Shown here: positions 32,430-42,930 of the stretch, piece after piece
Layout: every line of letters starts with the position of its first letter
How positions within the stretch are numbered: position 1 is the first letter of the stretch
Assembly: GCA_023105745.1 (NCBI GenBank)
Contig: JALGQZ010000002.1
Location: 80,617,785-80,681,784, forward strand
Direction of reading: 5' to 3'
DNA from: Austropuccinia psidii
Lineage: Eukaryota; Basidiomycota; Pucciniomycetes; Pucciniales; Sphaerophragmiaceae
DNA length: 64,000 nucleotides
The notes under the pieces: generated by a model
Database searches by the model: none
What the model saw: the letters and a program-made list of their open reading frames with translations, nothing else
What the model was told of the DNA's origin: nothing
Translations under genes and position numbers: made by a program

Positions 32430-33196
32430 TTTATGGTGCTTGGTGGGGAGAAGAAGTTATGAAAGTAAGTTCCTCTCCTGGCATGCACCTTTAAGGGGGT
32501 ATTCTACCCATATGTTGTTGTAAGCATCACCTTGGCCACCTTGTGAGCACTTGTCATTTCTTTGGACAGGTTCAGGAAGCATACAACATCAATACCCTCC
32601 ATTTGGACCTTATCAAGATATGGCCCAATGTTTTCTTTATTTATTTTTCATTTCTTTCTTTATTATCATTTCATTTTACGCCAATCATCATAATTCAAGA
32701 CATTCATTTACTTCAAGTCATTACGGCAATTCTTTTCATAAGTCATTTATGGCAATTCAACTCAGAAGTCATTTATGGCAAGTTATTTCAAGTTTATGGT
32801 GCTTGGTGGGGAGTGGAAGTTATGAAAGTAAGTTCCATCTCCTGGTATGCATCCCTGAGGGTTCTACTTCTTGTAAAACATTACCTTGGCCACTCTGTGA
32901 GCATCAAAATGCTTGGTTTTTATTTTTTAAGACTTATTGGCCAAAATCAAGCAACTCACCACAAGAAGGACCAACCATCAGGATTTTTCTTTATTTTCTT
33001 TCTTTACTCTCATTTTCTCTTATTCTTTTATTTTTCTTTCTTTCTTTACTTGTATAATTTTCTTTCTTTTATTTCTTTAAAGCAGCAGCATCCCCTCCCC
33101 AAATCATGTATTGGGAGGTTCCATTATTTTTTCATTTTTTAGTATTTATAAGAGTGGGGATAGAAGGCAAGCCAAACACAAACAAGGAAAAGGAAA
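32430..33196 (+). repeat. B1 3' non-coding region with duplicated ~120-bp module
   Basis: Two imperfect direct copies at about 32430-32560 and 32790-32910. Shared blocks: TTTATGGTGCTTGGTGGGGA, AGTTATGAAAGTAAGTTCC, TCTCCTGG and CACCTTGGCCAC with TGTGAGCA. B4 carries the same pair. No ORF of note; overlapping T-rich ORFs at 32543-33142 look accidental. The 3' end of the antisense gene lies at 33197. Confidence 0.65.
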
Positions 33197-34437
33197 CTAG
33201 TTATCTCTACCCAAGTCATCAAAAGTTCTCTGGAAATCATTTATCAACTCATCTTCATACCAGGCAAATTTTGCAGCCATTTCTTCAGAAGCAGTACCTG
33301 GAATCGTCCTGTCATTGGCATACATAATCACCTCTCTGCTATTTCTATCAACTCTCCTGAACAATCTGGCCACAGCATCTTGATTTTCACTAGCCGTGTT
33401 GGGATCTTCTCTGGTAACCCGGATAGGCCAACGTTCTCTTCTTTGGAATACTTGAGCGGCAGGAAACGGCAAAGGGGACAATCCATCTCTTCTTCTGCTG
33501 GAGCTGGCCACAGGTTGGAGTTGACGGGAGGTGTTTATGGGTGAGTTTCTGGGCTGTTGAACTGGAGATGGTCTTACTGCTGGATTCAAGGCAGGCCTGG
33601 TGGTGTGGGAAGTAGTTGGTGATGGAGGAGGAAGGGTTGTAGGAATTGAAGCAAGCATTGGTTGGAAGGTTCTTGGAGTGCTGGGAATCACTTGGCTTTG
33701 GAATCTGTGGTTGGCAAGAGGTTGAGAAGAGGAATTGCTGGATGGATGGCCACTTGAATGAGGGATAACTTGAACTTCTTCACCATCCAACTCATCACTT
33801 CCTTCAGCATCTGGATCTGATGGGGAATCAACAATTCTTCTTAGCTTCTTCACTACTTTCACCACTCCATCAGCATTGGTCCTTGAAATGGGAATTTCTG
33901 AGCTGTAGTGGATGGGCCTACCACCAATCGGAATGGGCCCTCCAACATTAGTCCATCTGGCCACATCCCTCTGCCTAGAACCAGTCACTACATCAAAATA
34001 TCAGCATCAATTCAACCAAGAAATGCAAATCACTCACATTGAGAAAAGCCAGAAGTGGCATCAGGGGTAGGTTCCTCAAGAATGGGGAATTCCTGCCCAT
34101 AAGGCCCATCCTTCCTACTCCATAAGTGCCTCCTCACCTGAGACAAAGTTGATCCGGTACGGCGGCAAGGCTTCTTCCCAATAAAGCAGAAATGGCATTT
34201 TGACGATCGAGGATTGTAATGTTGAAAGCAATCCTTCCCCCTGGCCAAACACTCAGTACAGGCAGGATCAAGAACTTCAACTGCTCTGAACCCATCATAT
34301 GTTTGGGAGGGGTCAAAATGGCCAGAAGACGCCATGGAGGGAGAAGACAATTGACTGAAGACGCCAGAACCATGAAGAACAGACGGTGGCGGTGCAGAAG
34401 GGGAAGATTCAGTGAGTTCAGTCAGTTTGGAACTCAT
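33197..34437 (-). CDS. Antisense two-exon gene with Zn2Cys6-like cluster, carried by B1
   Basis: Opposite strand to gag-pol. Exon 1 is 34437-34038, a 50-bp GT-AG intron spans 34037-33988, and exon 2 is 33987-33197, for about 396 residues. Residues ~60-91 show C-x2-C-x6-C-x10-C-x2-C-x6-C with basic residues between, the spacing of fungal Gal4-type Zn2Cys6 clusters. A Ser/Pro/Gln-rich middle and a conserved charged C-terminus follow (AVARLFRRVDRNSREVIMY, FAWYEDELINDFQRTF). The ATG at 34437 is chosen over one 33 codons upstream because the B3 homologue aligns from it. Intron site and phase match B3. Nuclear DNA binding is inference; I have no characterised homologue. Confidence 0.78.
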
Positions 34438-35454
34438 AACTGAAGAAAGTGCAAGCAGAAGATTCAAGACGTCAGAATCAATCCACTCCACATCAAGAAA
34501 AAAAAGTTGACTCAAGGAACTGGGGCCATAACTCAATTATGCCCCACCTCAAAGCCTCTAAGGTGAAGGTTCACACCCCTTTGGGGCTGAACTCATCACC
34601 CAGGGCCTCCCCTGCAACTTTGGGGGAGGCCAAGATCTTGATGGTCCTGGACCCCTTCAATGGATCCAGGCCATATAGGGTGAAATTTGGAATGGGGCCA
34701 TTTTTGGGCCCCTTGGTCACCCTGGGTCCCCAGTAAATTTGGGCCCAGGGGCTCCATTTTGGTCCTGGGGGCCTCCAATAGCCCCCACGGACCGTGGACC
34801 ACGGCGTACGGCCCACGGACCGCAGACCGCGGCGTACGGTCCACGGCCCACGGACCACGGCGTACGGCCCGCGGACCGTAGGACCCCAAGACATCAAAAA
34901 GGCCTATTATGGCCAAAAAAACCCAGAAAATCAAAAAAATTGCCCTAATCACCAAAACACCCAGCAAGGCCAAAAAGGCCATAAAAAGCAAGATACATCA
35001 AGATCACTCAAGATGGAGGCCACAGTCCAAAACCCACTGGGAGGGCTGCCTGAGGCCAATTCCTTGGATCATGGGGACAAGACCCCTTGGAGGTTCATTG
35101 AATGGATTAAGTCTGGGCCAATGAGTACAAGTCATATACTCATTGGGCACCAATTTTTGAGCACAAGTACTCAATGGCCTTTATTCTGGGATATATCCCA
35201 AGGCCACATCCCAAGACATGGCTGATTGAATCAAAAGAAAGAACTGCATACTCTGGAAGGAATACTCACTCAAATTTGAAAAGAAAGGGGGGAATCAATT
35301 GAATTTGGCAGGGAAGAAGTAATGAAGGATTTTCAGGATAATGGTCAAGAGGAAAGAAAATTAAAAAAAAAAAAAGAAAATTTTTGAAAAAAATGTGGGG
35401 ATATTGAGATGCCACTCAACAGTGGCAGGGTATTATGGTGTTCAGGAGCCCACC
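34438..35454. other. B1 interval between antisense gene and polypurine tract
   Basis: Likely the upstream region of the antisense gene. It contains the CpG-dense repeat (34786-34882), Gly/Pro-rich spurious ORFs in several frames caused by that repeat, and an A-rich stretch near 35365. The corresponding region of B3 (55009-55999) is of similar length but has different sequence. No further gene is supported. Confidence 0.6.
34786..34882. repeat. CpG-dense tandem repeat
   Basis: Four partial units of CCCACGGACC plus CACGGCGTACGG variants, with GC content far above the AT-rich surroundings and many CpGs. It includes the inverted repeat CCACGGACCGTGG. It sits about 350 bp upstream of the antisense gene start. 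All six frames stay open here simply because of base composition. Confidence 0.8.
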
Positions 35455-35473
35455 AGTTTCAAGAGGGGGATAC
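35455..35473 (+). promoter_or_regulatory. B1 polypurine tract
   Basis: GTTTCAAGAGGGGGATAC directly precedes the 3' LTR at 35474. The reverse-strand counterpart in B3 is at 55009-55025. Confidence 0.85.
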
Positions 35474-36250
35474 TGTAACAACCATCCATCAGGGGTAAGG
35501 GTATTCATTCATACACCCACTCAAACACCCCAAATCAGCAAATCCAGTATCTGCATCAGCATGCAGTTTCAGCAATCTTCATTCTGAAACATGCATACAG
35601 CTTGGTACCTCAATACAGCCTGTCAATACCTGTACAGGCTGGATTCACCCAATACAGTTTCAATACACCAATATGGAACTGTATGATCACTCAAATACAC
35701 CACACCTCTTGTACAGGTTCTGTACAGCTGTACAGGACCTGTATTGGCCAGACTCAATTCAAATCATCAAGTATTCTCATGAAAACTCTTCTCTGGATCA
35801 GGGCTGGTGATTCTCACATATACCAGCCCCTCTTTCTCCCCCCTGGGGATTTTTCCCCAGTTAATTAATTTAGTTGATTTATTATTATCTGAATATTCTT
35901 ATCCTTATATTTTGGGTATTATATTTATTTAATCTTAAGTTAGTCTTTGCCTTTTTTCTTTCTTCGCCTGTACAGTATGAGTTGGGTGGCCATATCCTTA
36001 TTAACCCTTCTCTTTCCATTCTGACAGGTTGAAACAGTGGACTTGGACTTGTTTGTGGCTGGCTCTTCTATTTCTTATTCTTATTTCTTTTGTTGCTGCT
36101 TTTCTTATATTCATTCTTTTAGTAATTCATCTTTAATACTCTTAAGTGTATCTTATCTTATCTTATCTTATCTTATCTTTGAGCCCTCCATAAGTGAGTC
36201 CCAGTTTACTGAGTGCCAGGCCCTCTTCACTTTGAAGAGCCCCTGTGACA
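35474..36250 (+). repeat. B1 3' LTR
   Basis: 777 bp, about 99.4% identical to the 5' LTR by my count (5 differences), followed at once by the target duplication GGAGA. Confidence 0.95.
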
Positions 36251-37425
36251 GGAGAGCAGAATGAGGCTTGTCTTTGGACACTTGGTAATTCTTTCCCTTC
36301 TTATTCTTCCTGTGATATGGCTTCTTTGATGATGAAGTTTGAGGGGGCTTGGAGGAGTTGAATCCACTGATTGGAGGCTTCTTCTCTTGATGACTCTCCT
36401 TTTCCTTCTGCCTCTCATGGTATCTGGTATCTAATTCCAAAGTGATGTCCATAAGTTCTTGAAGGCTATCAAAGTTTCCAGGGTGAGAAGCCAATTGGTC
36501 CAACAAACCTGATGCCAAGCCTCCCCTATACACATGAATATAGGCCCTTTCCCCCCAGTCTCCAATTCTTGAGATTAAGCTTCTGAAATTTACTATATAC
36601 GAGGAAGCTTGACCACTTTCTTTCATCCTGAGATTGTCTCACTCTTGCTAAGATTTCTTGACTTCATTAGGATCACCAAAAAGAGTGAATAACTGGGTTT
36701 CAAACAACTGCCTGTTATTGAGGTGATAGGAAGGGTCTTCATTGGAGATATTTGAGAGGTAATTTTCAATCAATTTGCCAGCTCTACAAGTAAGAAAAGA
36801 AGTTTAGTACAAGAACTTCTTCCTGTCAGAGAAGAAGTTTTCTGGGTCATTATGGAAAATTAATTGACATGATTGAATAAATCCTCTCAATTTAAAAGCT
36901 TTAGTACCATCAAAGGAATCAGGTGCCTTCATTGATGGAGTCTTGAATGTTGGGGCTTTTGAAGTGTCCCTTGGGGAAACTGCTTGAGTTAGTTGTCCCA
37001 TTAATTGAGTCATCTGCTTCATCATTTTGAGAAAATTTGGTTCAGCTTGAGAGACAAGAGGTTGATTGGAATGGGCTAGATTTGGGGCTTAAGAAGCCTC
37101 AGGGGCACCTGACAAGGCAGCTGCTACTTCAGTTTCTCCAGACTCCTCCCCCTCTTCATCTGCAGCTACCATTGATCTGCTTCTAGGCCCTTGAGGAATG
37201 CTTGGATAGCCACCCAACAAGCCAGAGAATTATCTTGATCTTTTGACTTCACACCTCCTCTTCTTGAGGATGCTGATCCTTCCATTGGTGGTCCTCAGTC
37301 CAAATTTGCACTCAGTTGATCAACTGATGGTGTGTGGTCAAGAGCAGTCCTTGCTATAGGAGTGAGAAAAGCCTGATGTCTTTGAGATCTTGTATTCCTG
37401 GCTGGAGTGCTTTTCTGAACCGGCA
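36251..37425 (-). pseudogene. B2 gag pseudogene, N-terminal and capsid part
   Basis: From the ATG at 37425 leftwards, matching B1 gag: TPSVDQLSANLD, acidic stretch, APDSFDGTKAFKLRGFIQSCQ, SRIGDWGERAYIHVYRGGLAS, and the basic KKPPISGFN linker. Stops and frameshifts near 37090, 36805 and 36640 separate the open pieces. The last 50 or so codons continue at 25872 on the other side of B1. Confidence 0.88.
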
Positions 37426-38229
37426 TTATTGAGGAAAGAAAATAAAATTTGATGATACTTGAGAATGAAATAAGGCTTGACCAAAATAATCAAATGAGAA
37501 TCTTGTTGAACTTGAGAGATCAATAAATAGTCTTGAAGTGAATGAATATGAATAAATCTTGAATAGTGAAGCTGACAAAGTCAAATTCTTATGAATAATC
37601 AATTTCAATAAATAAGTCAAATCAAGTCAATCAATAAATCAAATAAAATCAATCAATTCAATTCAAAATCAAATCAATTGTGTCTTGAGGAATTCAATAA
37701 ATATCTTTAAAGATAAATTCAATTTTCTGGAGGAATTAAATTCAAATCAATAAACTAAATCAAATCTTGAGGATAAATCAGCTATATTGAGGAATCAAAT
37801 GTGATCAATAAATTAAATCAAATCAGAGTTTTGAGGTAAAGTCAATTTATTGAATAATCAGATCAATCAATTAATAATTATTGAGAATTTCAAATCAACA
37901 ATTATAACCCCAATTCAATATACTCCTGAAATGATGAATCAATTAATCCCAAATTCCAATCAATCAAACCTGATGAAAGACCCTGAATTCAGACAGAAAA
38001 TGAAAATAAAATTTGATTGAGAATTAAGAAGAAAATGGAATGGTCAGAAAAATATTTGAAATGAGAAAAAGAATCAATTTTCATTTGAATCAAATGAATG
38101 AGATGAAAATTAATGAGAGATAATGAAATCATAAAAATCATAAGACCATGAAGAAATAATAATTGAGAATGAGAGAATCGAATAAGAGTGAATTAAAGAA
38201 AAGAAGCAATTATGAGTTAATTAAAATAA
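37426..38229 (-). other. B2 5' leader
   Basis: About 800 bp of the same low-complexity TTGATT/CTCAAGA-type leader as in B1 and B3, read on the minus strand. No ORF is seen. Confidence 0.75.
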
Positions 38230-38427
38230 TGTCACAGGGGCTCTTCTAAATGAAGAGGGCCTGGCACTGAGTGAAAAGACTTACTTATAGAGGGCTCAGA
38301 ATAAATACTCAATCAATAAGAGTAATGAAATAAGAAAATAAATTCCTAGTCATAAAATAATAAGCATTAAAACATATGAGAGAAAAAAAAGCAATAATAA
38401 AGAGCCAACCACAAATAATCCTGTATC
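38230..38427 (-). repeat. B2 5' LTR remnant (198 of ~725 bp)
   Basis: Begins TGTCACAGGGGCTCTTC on the plus strand and matches the start of the LTR at 54284, then stops at CCTGTATC where the A2b LTR begins. The remaining ~527 bp should lie to the right of the A2b complex, outside the window. GTATC (38423-38427) is the expected left TSD of A2b. Confidence 0.85.
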
Positions 38428-40229
38428 TGTAAGGTGTGGATATGAAACATTGATAAAATATCAAGTACTTTTCCTGTCCTCAAGATTTGTATAAGGGAGA
38501 ATCATTTTAAAAATAGTCTTTTAAAGAGAAAGAACACCAATTTTGTTGTTTTTAACTTTATAAGTAGAAAACAATAATATAATAAAAATTCATTGTTTTA
38601 CCAACAATAAAGATTTATCCAAAAATACTCTACAAGAGATATTTAAGGCTATGAAAGAAATTTCTTCAAGAGAAAGTTCAATTGGAAATAATTGAGCAAA
38701 GGACTGCAATAAATTAATTAAAGAACAAAAGCTTTAAAAATATATTTAAAGAGAAAACAAGCCCAAAAGTGACCAGAGTGAATTTGGAAACAAAGTGACA
38801 AAGTTAACAGTGATGAAAGATGCTTGAATTCACTTTTGGGGTGGCTCAGGGGTAAAAATGATTATAAGAGTTACAAAAAATGATTATAATGATTTTTCAC
38901 GTGGCTGATCGGTCTAAAGTCATTTAAAAAGGGTGGTTGGAATCTTATATTGATTGGTTTAACAGTGTTTAAACTAATTATAAGAGGAAAAGATTCTAAC
39001 ATAAAGAGAAAAGTGGGGCAGAGAAGAAATTCTTTTATAGCAATCAATTCTCTTAATCTAAAAGTAAATCTTACTCTTGTCAGTCAAGAAAAACAGTCTG
39101 ACAACAGAAAAGCCACATATGGCATCATTGAACCCTGGTTTAGACCAAAAAAGGGGTGGTTTAAGCCATTTTTTGCTATTTTTAGCCATTTTACATCCTT
39201 GAATCTGCCATTACTATAGCAATACCTGGTCTAGAGCCTTCACAACACGTCAGAATGTGTGTAAGAGGTGTAAAAACCAGTTAGAACTGTTTTTATTAAC
39301 ATTGTTTCAACTTAAGGGTAGTTTTACCCTCTTGGCAGCAGTCAAAGCTACCCTGGTTGGTATCAAAATCTCATCATCAACTGAGTCACAGATCCTGTGA
39401 CTCAATTCCAGGCCAAAAGTAATGAAATTTTGCGTGGAGTTTGACATCCCACGCCAGTCAGCAAGGAGTTTGGGGGTTTAGCTCCCCCTTAGAGTTAGAG
39501 TGTCTTTTCCCCCCCAGAATTAATCTTTCCAATTTATTTTTTCTTTAATTTGTCATCATGTAATACATTTGGGTTCTTTAATTACACATCTGTAATAATT
39601 GATACCTAATATGTAAATTAAAGTTCACTTATGTAATACATGTGCACATTTTGACATTTCAATTTAATTCAATTGAAAATACTTCAATTCCTCATAAATT
39701 CTAAACTAAACACAACAACTCAACTTTAACACAAAAATTGAGGGTTGACACAACATGTGGTGTGAATCAAATTAAGATTTTGAGGATTTTCATACTTTTG
39801 TACAAAAAATACTAAAAACTTAATTTAACCTTATTTAGAGTTGAGTTACAGACATTTCATCCAGAGGTGACCCCACTTTATTTTTTATGAGGAATCCAAT
39901 GGTGTGATAATTTCTTTATTTTTATTTATTGGATAAAAATTTAAACTATATGTTAAATAACTTCTTACCAAAAATATTTTCATTTCACAATTTTTATTAA
40001 AAATTCCTTTTTACTTAATTTTTACGAGTAAAAATGTAATTCCATAAGTTTAAATTTTATTGTAATTTTATTTTTAAATTATAATTAAATTTTGATTTTT
40101 AAATATAAATTTGTATTTATATTTCAATTTTTATTTTTATAATATAAATGAATTTATTCTATTTATATTTGTATCTTAATTTATCATTTGTGGTCTTTTG
40201 GGTATATGAAAATACCTCTAAGGCTCACA
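38428..40229 (-). repeat. A2b 3' LTR (type L2)
   Basis: 1802 bp, TGTAAGGTGTGGATATGAAA...CTCTAAGGCTCACA on the plus strand, the reverse of 7303-9104 and the same length. It contains a slightly imperfect copy of the TGAGTCA palindrome near 39380 and the ORF at 38950-39219 shared with the other L2 LTRs. A minus-strand polypurine tract (GGGGGGAGGGAA) follows at 40230. Confidence 0.93.
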
Positions 40230-40788
40230 TTCCCTCCCCCCAAAAGAGAAATATTACTTTGTAATATTGTTATTGCTAGTGTGCCTGAACCTTATGAGAA
40301 GTTTAGTGGCTTCAGGTATGCCTTTTTCTGGCAACCACTCATCTTCACAAGCTGGGTCACTGTACCTAACAAGGTATTCCCTTACTTTCTTGGTTTTCAA
40401 CTTTCTTCCTTTGAGAACTTTGGTAATTTTATTACTCCCAGATGACTCAATAGGAGGTATAACTTGGGGAACTTTATTCCTCAAGGGAAATTTCTCAGCA
40501 TCAATCAATTTATATGGCTTGATTCAGCTCACTGGAAATGGAGGATGCTTATTGCTAAGTTCTTCAGATAACTCTACTTCAACAGCATTTTCCCCATGGA
40601 GGGCCTTAATATCCAAAGGTCCTGCATAGGAGTCTTTCAGCTTTTTCCATCCTTTGATGTTATTGAAATAATTGATGCATACAAGAACTAAATCCCCCAC
40701 TTTGAAATCTGGAGTGACATGTGAGTTATCCCATTTGTCCTTAGCATATACAAAAGAGTCTTCCATGCACCTTACTGCATGCCTTCTA
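40230..40788 (-). pseudogene. A2b integrase C-terminus
   Basis: Read leftwards from 40788: RHAVRCMEDSFVYAKDKWDNS, GDLVLVCINYFNNIKG, AGPLDIKALHGENAVEVELSE, a frameshift near 40520, then REYLVRYSDPACEDEWLPEKG and the C-terminal RFRHTSN. It is the direct continuation of 51469 onwards. Confidence 0.88.
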
Positions 40789-42812
40789 TGTAAGGTTTGA
40801 CTATGAAACAATAAGTAAAAATTACTAATTTATTACTTATTGTACTCTGAATGTCCGTATAAATTGAATAAATAAGATTAAAAATATAATAATAATAAAT
40901 AATTATTATTATTATGGCGTAAAATAATTATATTATTAAATAAATATAATAATATAATTTATATTATGAAAATATAATATAATAAATAAATATATTAATA
41001 TAAAATAATTAATATATTAAAAAGCTCTTTATTATTGTTACCAACAAATAATAAAGGCGTAAAAAATTTTTTTTATTAATAAAAAACAATTAATAACAAT
41101 AATATTACTAATATTAAAGTTATGAATTAATATAAATACTATTTATATTAATTAAAGAGATATTAAGAGAGTAATAATAGAGAAATTATTATAATAAGAG
41201 AAAATAACCTACTTTTAACACTTAATATAATAATTTTGAAGTATTTTACGCCAAAAAATATAAATACAACTTTTTCAAATTGTATTTACAATAAAAATAA
41301 AGAAAATTACAAATTATTCTGGATTTTTACGTGGAAATGAGTTTTTAGAGAGATTTTTAACAAAAACAATTAAATAAATGATTTAATCACGTCAAAATGG
41401 ATGATTATAGCAAGGAGGTCTTTGGTCTTTAATAATATAATGCTTTTATATATAAAGAATAAAGAAATTACCTTTTGATTTAATTGACTTAATGTTTTTG
41501 ATGGGTCTGAGGGGAAAATAGAGTAAAAAGAGCTCTATTTATAGTAAATACCTCCCTCCTAGAGTCCAACAGGCTTCTAGTAGACGTTTACTGATCATAT
41601 CCACTGGAATTGATCAATATTTTAAGGTTTGAGGGTGATTACATCATGATCAAACCATCTTACATCATTATTACACCATTATTCAAAGTTATCACTATAA
41701 CTTTAAGTTTGATGACAGCAGAGGCTTGGCAGAACCCCAAATTTCGTGGATTTTATTATTTTTAATCATAAACTAATAGTATTCACCAATTTTATCACTC
41801 TTATGACTGTTAAACGTAATTCAAGGTTACAGTAGGTGATCATAACTGCTCAATTTAAGCTCAAACTTTGATCTTTAATACCTTTTAAGATTTACACGCT
41901 ACAGCAATTCAGAGAGTGAATTCTGATAGCCTGGCATAACCTTATTATGCTGCCAAGAGCTTTTCATTACATCATCAAAACTCTAATTTTGATGATTTTT
42001 CTTGTAACTCATCTTTTCTGTTGAAATTCAATATTTTAAACTTCAAACCTTGATTTCAGGGGGTTATACCCTGAATTTAATAATACAAATTACATCATTC
42101 TTCACGAATGAACTAGTAGAATCCAACTGTATACTTTTTTTTAAGTTTGGACCACTTTCACAACAAAGTGGTCAACAGCTCTGTTGATTTTTATCAATAT
42201 TTCATCATAGGTTTTAACCTTGTTTATAATTTGTAAAATAAAGTTCATATCTGTGTTCTTACAGTAATTAAGTGGTAACTTTATTTTTGGTTCATCATTC
42301 TATCATGTATAGCTTAGAAGATATTAGCTATGATCCTTGAATATATGCGTTGACCAAAAAAGTGCATATATTCAGGATAATTCCTTAGGTATTGACTTTG
42401 GAAATTAGCTTATTAATTGTTTTATGTGCAGATTTTTGTGGGGAATCCACTGGTACAATTTGCTTCAGATGTTGTTTCATTGGCTTCTGAGATAAATAGG
42501 GTTTTATGGCTTTTATAAGGTATTATACCTTATAATTCATTAAATATTGACTTTACAGATATGCCATAAAAATGGTATATGTGTATTTTTCCATGAGGAA
42601 TCCAATGGTACAATTCTTTTTACATGTTGATTCATTGGTTTTTAAGTTAAACCAATTTTTGTACCAATTTATGGTATTTTTTGTATATTTAAGTAATTAT
42701 TTTTAATGTATAATTATTCTAAGTAATTTTAATATAATTATATTAAAGGTATAATTATTCTTAATCTTTTTGTGACCTTATTGGGTATGTGGTAATATCT
42801 CAAAGGCTCACA
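40789..42812 (-). repeat. A1 3' LTR (type L1)
   Basis: 2024 bp, TGTAAGGTTTGACTATGAAA...CAAAGGCTCACA on the plus strand. It carries the hairpin AAAGTTAT-CACT-ATAACTTT near 41685-41704 and the GACCACTTT/AAAGTGGTC inverted repeat near 42149. Confidence 0.93.
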
Positions 42813-42930
42813 TTCCCTACCACCAAAAAAGATTGTACCACAATCTGATATGTATGATTATGGTATCATCCACTGTCCTACCTCTTCAATAGACTTTGTT
42901 AGTCTTGAAGCTCAATAATGCTTAACTTTT
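42813..42930 (-). promoter_or_regulatory. A1 3' untranslated segment and polypurine tract
   Basis: Minus strand TTTTTTGGTGGTAGGGAA directly precedes the 3' LTR (42830-42813). The ~100 bases before it, after the pol stop at 42931, show no other feature. Confidence 0.75.

Larger units (their letters stand above)
25873..36250 (+). mobile_element. B1: complete, apparently young lineage-B chromovirus
   Basis: 10,378 bp with two 777-bp LTRs that I aligned by eye and found to differ at only 5 positions. A perfect TSD GGAGA lies at 25868-25872 and 36251-36255. Contents: leader, intact gag, intact pol with chromodomain, a duplicated 3' module, an antisense spliced gene (34437-33197), a CpG-dense repeat and a polypurine tract. 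It is inserted in the gag of B2 on the opposite strand. All open frames needed for retrotransposition appear intact. Confidence 0.95.
23176..38427 (-). mobile_element. B2: old lineage-B chromovirus, scaffold of the whole window
   Basis: Minus-strand B element: 5' LTR remnant 38427-38230, leader, gag (37425-36251, then 25872-25716 beyond B1), and pol down to 23176, where A3 interrupts integrase. Its 3' end is left of the window. B1 (25873-36250) sits in its gag with a perfect GGAGA duplication. A2b breaks its 5' LTR at 38427/38428. Many stops and frameshifts show it is the oldest layer. Confidence 0.88.

Noticed and set aside
32543..33142. 199- and 168-codon T-rich ORFs after B1 pol
   Set aside because: They overlap in different frames, are dominated by Phe/Ser/Leu from pyrimidine tracts, and are not conserved in B4.
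33197..34437. Antisense gene as an envelope protein
   Set aside because: No signal peptide or membrane segment, and it lies on the wrong strand. The cysteine spacing and Ser/Pro-rich composition do not suggest a surface protein.
34437..34536. Start of the antisense protein at 34536
   Set aside because: The first 33 codons have no counterpart in B3, where similarity begins at MSS (56000), aligned with 34437.
34571..35225. Overlapping Gly/Pro/Arg-rich ORFs on both strands
   Set aside because: They are produced by the GC-rich repeat, which lacks stop codons in all frames. They show no domain and no independent conservation.
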